A stretch of DNA of 53,867 nucleotides from Myxococcus sp. CA023 (GTDB taxonomy: Bacteria > Myxococcota > Myxococcia > Myxococcales > Myxococcaceae), in NCBI RefSeq assembly GCF_010998615.1, contig NZ_JAAEAH010000066.1, positions 1 through 53,867 on the forward strand, read 5' to 3'. Of this stretch, positions 7,391-39,100 are shown one piece after another. Position 1 is the stretch's first letter, and every line of letters begins with the position of its first letter. A program made the position numbers and the translations under genes. Below the pieces are notes generated by a model. That model did no database searches. It saw only the letters and a program-made list of their open reading frames with translations, and was not told where the DNA came from.

Positions 7391-8581
7391 ATGTCGCGGT
7401 CCGAGGCGGAGATGAGTTTGGAAGGCCCCCGAGCAGCAGTCCCGGGGGAGGGCGCGTTCCACGGGCTGCTCACGCAGCCATCGCCCGAGGTGGCTGCGCA
7501 GCTCTACGAGGAGTTGGGGAGCTCCCAGCGCGAGCGGCTCCAGAAGGAGGCCGCGCAGGCCGCGGTGGCGGAGCGCCAGCGTCTGGCGGAAGTCCTGCGC
7601 CAGGCCCGCGACTTCTCGGGCGCCGCGCGCCTGCTGGATGGCTGCGGCGCTGCGGCCCTGGTGGCGGAGCTGTACGTCCAGGGCGGGCGTTACGTGGACG
7701 CGGCGGAGGCGTACCTGCGCGCGGGTGAGGTGGAGCGCGCCGCGGCCGCCTTCGAGCGGGGCGGCGCCATGGAGCGCGCGCTGGAGGCCTACCGCGGCCT
7801 GGGCGCGCGTGAGGCCATGGCGCACTGCCTGGTGCGCCTGGGGCGTCCGTACGAGGCGGCGCAGCTCTACCGCGAGTTGGGCCAGCCGCACGCGGAGGTG
7901 GAAGCGCTCGCGAGCGTTCCCTCCGGTGACCCGCGTCACCTGGAGTCCGTGCTGCGCATGTGCAAGCTGCTGGATGGCGAGGGCTTCACGCGGCGTGCGC
8001 TGGCGCTCCTGGCCGACACGGTGCGCGGCACGGAGTCGGCACGGGGAGACCCGGCGCTGGCGGCGGAGAAGGCCCGGCTGCTGCGCCGCCTGGGCATGGA
8101 CGCGGAGGCCGAGGCCGTCATCGCGCGTCTGCCTTCGAACGCGGCGGCGCCGGAGTCCAATGGCTACCACTACCTGAAGGCCATCCCCATCTTCGGAGAG
8201 CTATCGCTCGAGGACATGAAGGACCTGTACCGCGTGGCGCGGCAGGTGCTCATCCCGGCGGGCGCGGTGCTGCTGGAGAAGGGCTCGCCGGGCAGCGGCC
8301 TCTTCGTGCTCCTGGAGGGCGAGGTGGACGTGTTCAGCGGGCCGGAGACGGATGCGCGCCGTCTCAACACGCTGGGGCCTGGCGCCTACCTGGGAGAAAT
8401 CTCCCTGGTGCAGGATGCCCCGGTGTCCGCCCAGGTCCGCGCGCGCACGGCGGTCCGCGCGCTGCGTGTCACCCGCGCGGGTTTCCAGCACTACCTGGAC
8501 ACGCATGACGCGGCGGCGCTGCGCATCTTCCGCCTCTTCACGCACAACCTCGCGGCGCGCGTGCGGGCGCTCAGCACCTGA
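7391..8581 (+). CDS. Helical-repeat protein with C-terminal cyclic-nucleotide-binding domain
   Basis: The 396-residue protein has two parts. Residues about 45-250 are Ala/Leu/Arg-rich helices with a recurring unit (AAEAYLRAGEVERAAAAFERG, AMERALEAYRGLGAREAMAH) like TPR or SEL1 repeats. Residues about 275-395 form a CRP-type cyclic-nucleotide-binding fold: FGELSLEDMKDLYRVARQ, GAVLLEKGSPGSGLFVLLEG, and the phosphate cassette region GAYLGEISLVQDAPVSAQVR. No DNA-binding HTH follows, so it is not a CRP-like transcription factor. It probably scaffolds a complex in response to a nucleotide or through the fold alone. The cassette has GEISL but A/V around the usual Arg-Ser, so nucleotide binding is not assured. 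GGGGGAGG precedes the ATG at 7391. Confidence 0.8.
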   Translation: MSRSEAEMSLEGPRAAVPGEGAFHGLLTQPSPEVAAQLYEELGSSQRERLQKEAAQAAVAERQRLAEVLRQARDFSGAARLLDGCGAAALVAELYVQGGRYVDAAEAYLRAGEVERAAAAFERGGAMERALEAYRGLGAREAMAHCLVRLGRPYEAAQLYRELGQPHAEVEALASVPSGDPRHLESVLRMCKLLDGEGFTRRALALLADTVRGTESARGDPALAAEKARLLRRLGMDAEAEAVIARLPSNAAAPESNGYHYLKAIPIFGELSLEDMKDLYRVARQVLIPAGAVLLEKGSPGSGLFVLLEGEVDVFSGPETDARRLNTLGPGAYLGEISLVQDAPVSAQVRARTAVRALRVTRAGFQHYLDTHDAAALRIFRLFTHNLAARVRALST

Positions 8582-8632
8582 CGGCGCGCATGTCTGTCAT
8601 TCCGGGCTCGCGTGCTCGCACCCGCGCCCGGA

Positions 8633-8659
8633 TTGACAACACGGCGTCTGTGCTTTAAT
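8633..8659 (+). promoter_or_regulatory. Sigma-70-type promoter candidate for the EF-G paralogue
   Basis: A perfect TTGACA (8633-8638) is followed 15 bp later by TTTAAT (8654-8659), a 5-of-6 match to the -10 consensus. This is a rare AT-rich patch in a GC-rich background. The spacing is shorter than the ideal 17. Transcription would begin near 8666, about 350 nt before the start codon at 9016. Confidence 0.45.
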
Positions 8660-8670
8660 TCAAACGCATC

Positions 8671-8772
8671 ATGAGGCCCGTTTTCTTCAACGCCCTGCTG
8701 TGTGCGCGCACGTTCGCGCCGGCGGCGGACGTGTGCCTCACCCCCCGTCACGAGGTTCTGCTCGACATTTGA
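8671..8772 (+). CDS. Possible 33-residue leader peptide
   Basis: An ATG directly after the predicted promoter opens a 33-codon frame: MRPVFFNALLCARTFAPAAD, ending in EVLLDI and TGA. No strong ribosome site is visible and the codon bias is only moderately GC-rich. It could be a regulatory leader peptide for the ribosome-associated GTPase gene downstream, or a chance frame. Confidence 0.2.
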   Translation: MRPVFFNALLCARTFAPAADVCLTPRHEVLLDI

Positions 8773-9015
8773 GTTGGCGGACCGGTGTCTCCGGCGCGCG
8801 GGTTGGCTGGTTCCCGTGTGCCGTGAGCCCCGGCTCCGCCCTCTCTCTTGTCGCGTCCTCGTGTGCCCTCACGCGTCCCTGAGCGGGCCTGACGTGCCCC
8901 TCCGGCGAGTCGCGCGTGCGTGCCGCTGAGGCTGTGGCGGCGTCATCCCTTCATTTCAACCGGCGCCTCAATTCAACCCGCGGGCCTCGCTGCTCGACGG
9001 GAACGGGAGTCCTTC

Positions 9016-11124
9016 ATGTCTCGCCACACACGCATCGAGCGGTACCGCAACATCGGCATCATGGCTCACATCGACGCGGGGAAGACGACGCTCACCGAGC
9101 GCATCCTCTTCTTCACCGGTCGCATCCACTCCGTGGGAGAGGTGCACGACGGCTCCACGGAGATGGACTGGCTGCCGCAGGAGAAGCAGCGCGGCATCAC
9201 CATCACCTCCGCGGCCACCACCGCGTTCTGGCAACCCCGGCAGGGGATGGGCGCGGGTGTGCCCCACCGCATCAACGTCCTGGACACCCCAGGGCACGTG
9301 GACTTCACCATCGAAGTGGAGCGCTCGCTGCGCGTCCTGGACGGAGCGGTCGCCGTCTTCGACGCGAGCCAGGGCGTGGAGCCCCAGTCGGAGGCGGTGT
9401 GGCGGCAGGCGGACCGGTACAACGTGCCGCGCATCGCCTTCATCAACAAGATGGACAAGGTGGGCGCGGACTTCGCCATGAGCGTCGCGTCCATCCAGGC
9501 GCGGCTGGGCGCGCGGCCGGTGGCCGTGCAGTGGCCCCTGGGTGAGGGCTCGGAGTTCCGCGGGCTGGTGGACCTGGTGCGCATGCGGGCCGTGATGTTC
9601 GACGGGGAGGACGGAAGCTTCGTCGACGGCCAGGCCGTGCCGGAGGCGGTGCGCGCGGAGGTGGAGGCGCAGCGGCTGCGGCTCATCGAGGCGTGCGCGG
9701 ACGAGGACGCCACCGTGCTGGAGAAGTTCGTGGACGGGCGGTTGGAGAACATCACCACGGAGGACCTGGAGCGCGCGCTGCGCTCGGGCACCCTCGCGCG
9801 GACGCTGGTCCCGGTGCTGTGCGGGTCGGCCTTCAAGAAGAAGGGAGTGCAGATGTTGCTGGACGCCATCGTCAACTACCTTCCCGCGCCGTCGGACATG
9901 CCCGCCGTGGAGGGCTTTGTCCCGGGCAAGGAGGAGCGTGTGTCCCGGCCCATATCCGATTCGGGGCCGCCTGGCGCCCTGGCGTTCAAGCTCATGAGCG
10001 ACAAGGCCGTGGGCGGCATCGTGTTCCTCCGCGTCTATTCGGGCACGCTGCGCGCGGGCACCGTCCTGCTCAACCCCGCCACCGGGCGGCGTGAGCGGGT
10101 GGGGCGCTTGATGTTCATGCACGCCAACCGCCGCGAAGAAGTGGCGGAGGTCCATGCGGGAGACATCTGCGCGGCGCTGGGCCTGAAGGGCGTGCGCACG
10201 GGCGACACGTTGTGCGACCCGGCAGAGCCCATGGTGCTGGAGTCGCTGGGCGTCATGGAGCCCGTGGTGCAGCTCGCCGTGGAGGCGCGCTCGCCCGCGG
10301 AGCTGACGAAGCTGGAGGACGGCCTGCACCGGCTGGCGGCGGAGGACCCGTCGCTGCGTGTGGGCGTGGACCCGGAGAGCGGCCAGGTGCTGCTGTCCGG
10401 CATGGGTGAGCTGCACCTGGAGGTGGTGGTGGACCGCTTGAGGACAGAGCACGGCGTGGAGGCCCGCGTGGGCCAGCCCAAGGTGGCCTGGCGCGACACG
10501 CTCCGGCGTCAGGTGCGGCAGGAGTACCGCCACGTCCGCCAGTCGGGCGGGCCCGGACAGTACGCGTACGTGGTGCTGGACGTGGGGCCGGCACCGCGTG
10601 GCGCGGGGCTCGTCTTCACGGACGACACGCGCGGGGGCACCATTCCCAAGGAGCTGGTGCCCGCCATCGAGAAGGGCGTGGCCGGGGCCATGGCCCGAGG
10701 CGTGCGGGACGGCGTGCCGCTGGTGGACGTGGAGGTGCGGCTCTTGGATGGGGACACGCACGTGCGTGACTCCACGCCCCAGGCCTTCGCCGTGGCCGGC
10801 TCCCTGGCGCTCCAGGCGGCGGCGCACAGGGCGGGCGTGCAGCAGTTGGAGCCGGTGATGGAGGTGGAGGTCACCACGCCTGAGGAGTACCTCGGCGAGG
10901 TGTTGGGAGACCTGGCGGCGCGGCGGGGGCGGGTGCTGGGCATGGAGGCGCGCGGCGTGGTGCGGCTCGTCTCCGCGCGGGTGCCCATGGCCAGCCTCTT
11001 CGGCTACGTCACCGGGCTGCGAGGCCGCACCCAGGGCCGGGCCCAGGCCAGCATGCGTCTGGGCGCGTACGAGCCGGTGCCAGAGGCACTCCAAGCCTCT
11101 TACGCGGCGGAGGCCCGCGCCTGA
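9016..11124 (+). CDS. fusA: Elongation factor G paralogue (translational GTPase)
   Basis: The 702-residue protein spans all EF-G domains. The G domain carries [10 protein letters not shown] (G1, about residues 17-26), [11 protein letters not shown] (switch I), DTPGH (G3), NKMDK (G4) and a GSAFKK-type G5. A domain II beta-barrel and domains III-V with the GPGQYAYV and [13 protein letters not shown] signatures follow. EF-G catalyses ribosomal translocation and, with RRF, recycling. Unlike typical EF-G, there is a short insertion (about 10 residues, around [12 protein letters not shown]) before DTPGH. The gene is alone, not next to rpsL, rpsG or tuf, so it is probably a second EF-G rather than the str-operon copy. 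The ATG at 9016 matches the conserved N-terminus ([10 protein letters not shown]). The symbol is family-level; an EF-G2 class name may fit better. Confidence 0.88.
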   Translation: MSRHTRIERYRNIGIMAHIDAGKTTLTERILFFTGRIHSVGEVHDGSTEMDWLPQEKQRGITITSAATTAFWQPRQGMGAGVPHRINVLDTPGHVDFTIEVERSLRVLDGAVAVFDASQGVEPQSEAVWRQADRYNVPRIAFINKMDKVGADFAMSVASIQARLGARPVAVQWPLGEGSEFRGLVDLVRMRAVMFDGEDGSFVDGQAVPEAVRAEVEAQRLRLIEACADEDATVLEKFVDGRLENITTEDLERALRSGTLARTLVPVLCGSAFKKKGVQMLLDAIVNYLPAPSDMPAVEGFVPGKEERVSRPISDSGPPGALAFKLMSDKAVGGIVFLRVYSGTLRAGTVLLNPATGRRERVGRLMFMHANRREEVAEVHAGDICAALGLKGVRTGDTLCDPAEPMVLESLGVMEPVVQLAVEARSPAELTKLEDGLHRLAAEDPSLRVGVDPESGQVLLSGMGELHLEVVVDRLRTEHGVEARVGQPKVAWRDTLRRQVRQEYRHVRQSGGPGQYAYVVLDVGPAPRGAGLVFTDDTRGGTIPKELVPAIEKGVAGAMARGVRDGVPLVDVEVRLLDGDTHVRDSTPQAFAVAGSLALQAAAHRAGVQQLEPVMEVEVTTPEEYLGEVLGDLAARRGRVLGMEARGVVRLVSARVPMASLFGYVTGLRGRTQGRAQASMRLGAYEPVPEALQASYAAEARA

Positions 11125-11134
11125 GGTCAAGGGC

Positions 11135-11166
11135 GGCCCCGGGAGCCAGGAGTGGCTCCCGGGGCC
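11135..11166 (+). terminator. Strong hairpin after the EF-G paralogue
   Basis: A perfect 14-bp inverted repeat (GGCCCCGGGAGCCA and its complement) surrounds a 4-base loop, 10 bp after the stop codon. There is no U-run after the stem, so it may act as a factor-assisted terminator or an RNA-stabilising hairpin. Confidence 0.65.
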
Positions 11167-11473
11167 TGTAGGACATTCCGGGTCTTTCGACTTGGAAGGA
11201 TCTGGACCCTGTACAAATGTCCATCAGGGGCTACAAAACCGGAAAGCAAGCCGTTGATTTCACGGGACTTCCGGGACGGGAAAGTGCAGGGTCGCGCGCC
11301 GATTCTCCGGAATGGGTAGGGGAGACCCCCTGTTTCCATCCGTTCCCAAAGCGGTTCGGCCGGCCGGGCCCGACCGCGCACCGCCAGGCGCCCCGGACAT
11401 ACGTCCGACTGGGCGCGCTGCGCGGGCTTCCTCCCCTGGGGAGGAGGCGGGCTCTCTTCAACGTCAGGACCCC
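11167..11473 (+). other. 307-bp gap: 5' region of the DEAD-box helicase gene
   Basis: I find no gene here. The start (11170-11260) is less GC-rich than its surroundings and has weak -10-like sequences such as TACAAAT (11212-11218), so the helicase promoter probably lies here and leaves a leader of 200 nt or more. A short GC-rich hairpin, TCCTCCCC/GGGGAGGA (11429-11445), sits 28 bp before the start codon and could fold over the translation start region. Confidence 0.4.
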
Positions 11474-12979
11474 ATGACTTTCGACGAACTTCAGCTTCAC
11501 GACACCCTCCTGCGCGCCGTCAAGGCGGAGGGTTACACCACCCCTACGCCCATCCAGCAGAAGGCCATCCCCCACGCGCTGGCCGGGCGCGATGTGCTCG
11601 GCGTGGCCCAGACGGGCACGGGCAAGACGGCGGCCTTCGCGCTGCCCATCCTCCAGCGACTGTCCGCCAAGGCGCCCGCGGGCGGTGCGCGCCCGGTGCG
11701 CTGCCTGGTCCTGACGCCCACGCGCGAACTGGCGGGTCAGGTGGGCGACAGCTTCGGGACCTACGGCAAGGGGCTTCCCCTGCGTCACGCCGTCATCTTC
11801 GGAGGCGTGGGCCAGAATCCGCAGGTCCAGACGCTGCGCAGTGGCGTGGATGTGCTGGTGGCCACGCCGGGCCGCCTGCTCGACCTGATGGAGCAGGGCT
11901 TCGTGTCGCTGCGCTCGCTCGAGGTGTTCGTGCTCGACGAGGCGGACCGCATGCTCGACATGGGCTTCATCCACGACGTGCGGCGCGTCATCAAGGCGCT
12001 GCCGCCCAAGCGGCAGACGCTGTTCTTCAGCGCCACGCTGCCCCCGGACATCGTGGACCTGGCGCGCAGCATCCTCACGGACCCCATCCGCGTGGAGGTG
12101 ACGCCGGCGTCCAGCACCGCGGAGACGGTGAGCCAGCAGGTGTACTTCGTGGAGCGCGAGCAGAAGCGCGGGCTGCTGACGCACCTGCTGAAGGAAGGCA
12201 ACATCCACCGCGCGCTCGTCTTCACCCGCACCAAGCACGGCGCGAACCGGGTGGCGAAGCAGTTGGAGGGCGCGGGCGTCAGCTCGGCGGCCATCCACGG
12301 CAACAAGAGCCAGAATGCCCGTGAGCGCGCGCTCGACGAGTTCCGCGCCGGGACGCTCCGCGTGCTCGTGGCCACGGACATCGCCGCGCGCGGCATCGAC
12401 ATCGACGGGCTGAGCTACGTCGTCAACTACGACCTGCCCAACGTGCCGGAGCAGTACGTGCACCGCATTGGCCGCACCGGCCGCGCGGGGGCCAGTGGCA
12501 CCGCTGTGTCCTTCTGCGACGCCGAGGAGCGCGCGTACCTGCGCGACATCGAGCGCACCATCCGCCGCAACGTGCCCGTGGTGGAGGACCATCCGTACCG
12601 CTCGGGCCAGCCCGCGCCGCGTCCCGTGAGTCATGCGTCCGGCGCCGCGCCGGAGGCCCGTCCTTCGGGCAACGGTGGGCGGCCCCAGGGCACGCCGCGT
12701 CCCGCGGGCAACGGTGGTGGAGGCGGGCACTCCGCGGGGGCTTCGCGCCGCCGCCGGGGGGGCCGTGGTGGCGCTGGCGGCGGAGGCCGTGGGCAGGGCC
12801 GTCCCGAGGGTGGCCGCTCGGCGCAGGGCTCGGGTGGCTCCGGTGGCAACTCCAGCCGGGGTGGCCAGGGCGGTTCCAGGGGTTCGGGTGGCGGCCGTCC
12901 CGCGGCGGCGCAGGCTCCGGCGAAGGCCCCTGAGGCATCCCCGCTTCCTCCGCGTCGCTCGTCGCCCAAGTGGTTCTGA
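11474..12979 (+). CDS. DEAD-box RNA helicase, RhlE-like
   Basis: The 501-residue protein starts with a Q motif ([13 protein letters not shown], 21-33). The helicase motifs follow in order: AQTGTGKT (45-52), PTRELA, TPGR, DEAD (155-158), SAT (186-188), ARGIDIDGL and [10 protein letters not shown]. After about residue 385 the tail is low-complexity Gly/Arg/Ser, with many RGG-like units, and probably binds RNA non-specifically. The family unwinds short RNA duplexes in ribosome assembly or RNA decay. The ATG at 11474 gives the standard [14 protein letters not shown] start; the open frame upstream lacks a family match. It converges with the membrane-protein gene at the end of the PKS/NRPS operon, separated by a hairpin. 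Confidence 0.92.
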   Translation: MTFDELQLHDTLLRAVKAEGYTTPTPIQQKAIPHALAGRDVLGVAQTGTGKTAAFALPILQRLSAKAPAGGARPVRCLVLTPTRELAGQVGDSFGTYGKGLPLRHAVIFGGVGQNPQVQTLRSGVDVLVATPGRLLDLMEQGFVSLRSLEVFVLDEADRMLDMGFIHDVRRVIKALPPKRQTLFFSATLPPDIVDLARSILTDPIRVEVTPASSTAETVSQQVYFVEREQKRGLLTHLLKEGNIHRALVFTRTKHGANRVAKQLEGAGVSSAAIHGNKSQNARERALDEFRAGTLRVLVATDIAARGIDIDGLSYVVNYDLPNVPEQYVHRIGRTGRAGASGTAVSFCDAEERAYLRDIERTIRRNVPVVEDHPYRSGQPAPRPVSHASGAAPEARPSGNGGRPQGTPRPAGNGGGGGHSAGASRRRRGGRGGAGGGGRGQGRPEGGRSAQGSGGSGGNSSRGGQGGSRGSGGGRPAAAQAPAKAPEASPLPPRRSSPKWF

Positions 12980-13024
12980 GCGGCTGAAGCCAGGCGGCGG
13001 CTACGGCCGGCCGTGAAGTCCAGG

Positions 13025-13058
13025 AAGGGAGCTCGCGCCAATTGGGGCGGGCTCCCTT
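13025..13058. terminator. Bidirectional terminator between convergent transcripts
   Basis: AAGGGAGC (13025-13032) pairs with GCTCCCTT (13051-13058). A second, imperfect GC-rich helix closes towards an AATT loop. It lies between the helicase stop (12979) and the stop of the operon-terminal membrane gene (13066), where a terminator serving both strands is expected. The T-run is short on both strands. Confidence 0.6.
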
Positions 13059-13065
13059 TCGCGTG

Positions 13066-13526
13066 TCAGTGGAGGACCATCAGCGCCATGGAGCCGAAGG
13101 CGAGCGCCATGGCCAGGATGCCCCAGCGGAACCACTTCTTCGTGAGCAGCAGGTAGTCGTCGAACGAGGCCCCGGTGTCGCCGAAAGCCTCGGCCATGGC
13201 CAACTGACGCGCCTGGATGGGGCGCAGCGTGAGCTGCCAGACGATGCCGCACAGCATGAAGCAGACCTGTCCCGCGGCGAGCGCCGGGTTCGTCCACAGG
13301 GGGATGTCCTGGAGGTGCGCGCGCAGCATGCCGGTGGCGGCGAGCGCGAAGACGCTGGGCACCAGCAGGTACTTGTCGGTGAACTGCACCAGCCGCAGGG
13401 CGTAGGCAATCACCCGGGGCTCGCGCGTCCTGTCCGCGAGCAGCCGCCACACGGCCGTCACGATGATGTCGCCCAGGAACACCACGACGGCGATGAGGTG
13501 CAGGAGCTTCAGGACGTTGTGGACGT

Positions 13527-13530
<4 letters not shown>
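13066..13530 (-). CDS. DUF2269-like integral membrane protein coupled to the NRPS operon
   Basis: The 154-residue protein has four hydrophobic segments (about residues 7-29, 52-70, 82-102 and 133-153), with a conserved-looking HNVLKLLHLIAVVVFLGDI start. This matches my recollection of the DUF2269 family of small membrane proteins of unknown function. Its ATG overlaps the TGA of the last NRPS gene by ATGA (13527-13530), so it is translationally coupled and belongs to the lipopeptide operon. A role in export, self-protection or membrane assembly of the hydrophobic lipopeptide is possible, but it has no transporter or enzyme motif. It could also be a host gene that came to lie behind the operon. 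A hairpin terminator follows it. Confidence 0.72.
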
Positions 13531-36099
<22,569 letters not shown>

Positions 36100-36103
<4 letters not shown>

Positions 36104-39100
36104 GCCGTCTCCCTCTCCTGCGCCGTCTGCGCGCTCTCCTGCGCCGTCTGCGCGGCGAGCATGGCCTGGAGGATCGTGTCCAGCTCGCCCTCCGACATGT
36201 TGTTCACCTGCTGCTCGATTTCTGCTTCCTCCGTCACCGGTTCAGGCGCGGGCGCAGCGGCGGCGGCAGCGGGCCCGTCGAACTTCGATGACAGGTTGGT
36301 GGCGACCTCCACCAGACTCCCGGCGCGCAGCAGCTCCAGCGCGGGAATCTCGATGCCGAGCGCCTCGCGGATGGTCCGCTGGACCTGCATCGACAGCAGC
36401 GAGTCCACGCCCAGCAGGGAGAGGGGCTTCTGCGGTTCCACCCGCTCCATGGGAATCTGGAGAATGGTGGCGAGCCGTTCGACGAGGAACTTCTCCAGCT
36501 CCGGCTGCCGGGCCTCGGGGGCCAGCCCCGACAGATGTCCGCGCAGCTGCTCCGCCTCGTTCTGGGCGCCACCCTGGGCACTGCCCAGCAAGTGTGACGT
36601 CCTGGCGGACTTGCCCAGGTGCGGGGCGGCGCGGCCCAGCTTGGACCACTGCACGTCGAAGAGGCCCAACTGCGGCGTGCGCAGGCGCAGCACCCGCTTG
36701 AGCGCGGTCAACACGGTGGCGGGCGCCATCGGGTTGAGGCCGAGCGATTCGAGGTAGGTTCGCACCGCTTCGTCCTGGGCCATGCCGAACTCACCCAGCA
36801 CGCCCCAGTGGATGCTGATGGCCGCCAGCCCTCGCGCGGCCCGGTGCTCCGCGAGCGCGTCGAGGAAGCTGTTCGCCGCGACGTAGTTGCCCTGACGCGG
36901 GTTGCCAATCAGCGCGGCGACGGACGAGAACAGGACGAAGAGGTCCAGCGGCCGGTCCTGCGTCAGCTCGTGAAGAATCCACGCGCCGCCCGCCTTGGGA
37001 GACATGACGCGCTGGAGCCGCTCGAGGTTCAGGTCGGGCATCGGCGCGTCGTCCAGCACGGCCGCCGTGTGCAGCACGCCCTTGAGCGGCGGGTGCGTGG
37101 CGTCGATGCGCGCGAACAGTGCCCGCATGTCGTCCAGGCTGCTGACGTCAGCGGCGGCCGCGGTGACGCGAGCGCCGGCCGCCTCCAGGTACTGGACCAA
37201 CTGCCTGGCTTCCGGCGTGGAGGCGCCCTTGCGGCCGGTGAGCACGAGGTTCCGCGCACCCTCCGCGACCATCCAACGGGCGAGCGCGAGGCCGAACCCG
37301 CCGAAGCCGCCGGTGACGAGGTACGTGGCGTTCGCATCGAAGAGCGGCTCGTCCGCCGCCGGAGCGAGCGCGAGCGGCTCACCATCGGCGAACGTCAGCG
37401 TGAGCCGGGCCAGCCCCTGGTCTCGCGAATGTTCCGCCAGCCACGCCGGTGCCTCCTCGGCGCGGGTGACGGGCCAGGACTCGGACGGCAGCGCCGGCAG
37501 TGTCTGGAACCGGCCGAGGACGGACTGGAGCCGCGCGGCGACCTCCTGGGGACGCTGGCGCAGCATGGCCGCGACGTCCACGCGTGCGCAGGCCGCGCCA
37601 CGGGGCCAGGCGGTGGCGAACAGGCCCTCCGCCGGAGCGAGCGGGCCCGCATCGACGAAGCGGCCGAATGCCCCGAGCACACTGGTGATGGTGGGCTCCG
37701 CGTCGCAGGACGCGTTCACCAGCAGGTCCACACCCGCGCCCTCCGTCCACTCCAGGATGTCTTCCGGGAGGGAAGGCGAGCGCCGGTCGAAGACGCGAAC
37801 GCCCTCTGGCACCTGCCGCGTGTCGCCGTCCAGGATGATGGCCGTCCGGGCTCCCGCGGCGCGGCCGAGCTCGACCACGGCGGTCCCCACGCCACCGGCG
37901 TCCCCGATGACGAGGAGCCGTTCGGAGGTCTGGATGTGGCCATGCACATGGAGCGCGCACTCCGCGCCGAGGAAGGGCAGCAGCCGTCCCTGGGACGTGC
38001 CGGCGCTGACGAAGTCCCGGTCCAGGCGCAGCACCACGTGCGTGCCCACCACGGGCGCTTCTTGCGTGACCAGCGCCTGCACCACCTGGCCGGACGTGAA
38101 GCCCGGGGTGGCCTCGCCCACCGCGACGACCACACCGCCCACCTCCAGCGGCCAGTGCGTGTCGGACGCACGCCGGCCTTGCACGGCCGCGGCGCGGGTC
38201 AGCGTCACGTGGGTGACCTTGATTTCGACCTCTCCGCGCGCGGGCTGCTTGCGCGTGGCGCGACGCGGTCGGCGCTCGGCGCCGTCGAGGGCGATTTCGA
38301 ACACCTGCTCCACGCCGGCCGACGCGGGCGTGCCCTTCGTCTGGGCCTCCCACTCCGGAAGGGGCTTCGCGCTGAGGCGGCGGACGAAGCGGCGGGTGTC
38401 GCGCAGCGCGACCTCCTCCTCCTGCGTCTCCGCCAGCAGCTCACGAGCAAGTCGCTCGATCAGCTCCGGCTGAGACGCCGAGGCGCCCTTCGGCAGGTCG
38501 ATGGAGCGGGTCCGCAGGTGTGGGAACTCCGCGGGGACGACGCGCGCGAAGCCAATCAGCGGCGTGGCGGACAGCGCACCCAGACCGTCACCCGGGGCCG
38601 CGCGCTGTGCGTCGCGGGTGACGATGCGCAGCGACGCGCCATCGCCCGGCGCCAGGGCCAGCACCACGTCGAGCAGCGCCTGCACGTCGTTCGACTCGAC
38701 TCCCGGACGCGCGTCCAGGCCGGCGAGGTAGGCAACGTGCTGGATGCGGACACGGCCCACGGCCTCCACGAGGGAACGGACGTCCTCCGCGTTTCCGGGA
38801 CGAATCTGGAAGCGGTGGTTTGACTCGCGGACGAACGTCTCGCCCCGCGTCACCAGGACTAGGTCCTGGATGCCGGTCCGCTGGAGTTCACGCATGAGCT
38901 CGGCGCCGATTCCGCCCTGGTCGGCGAAGACGAGCCAGGTGCCCTGGCTCTTCGCGGGTAGCTCCTCGGCGGTGGCCTCGAAGGCGTGCGTGTACGTCCA
39001 GTCGTAGAACGCCGGCCTGGGCACGGACTCCTCACGGTCCGCGAGCGCGGCGCACTCGACGCCCGTCAGCCTCGCGGCCACCCGTCCATCGCCGTCCAGC

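Larger units (their letters stand above)
8582..9015 (+). other. 434-bp gap: promoter and long leader of the EF-G paralogue
   Basis: No convincing full-length gene lies here. The stretch holds a sigma-70-like promoter near its start and therefore an apparent leader of roughly 350 nt before the EF-G-like gene, which is long for a translation-factor gene. One short frame (8671-8772) begins just after the predicted transcription start. I see no clear T-tract terminator hairpin inside it. Confidence 0.5.

Noticed and set aside
11135..11166. The perfect GC-rich hairpin as an RNA gene or riboswitch
   Set aside because: It is a simple single stem-loop right after a stop codon, best explained as a terminator or 3'-end hairpin.
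8968..12730. Long minus-strand frames opposite the EF-G and helicase genes (8968-11130, 11231-12730)
   Set aside because: They mirror conserved plus-strand genes and have no recognisable domain or start signal.
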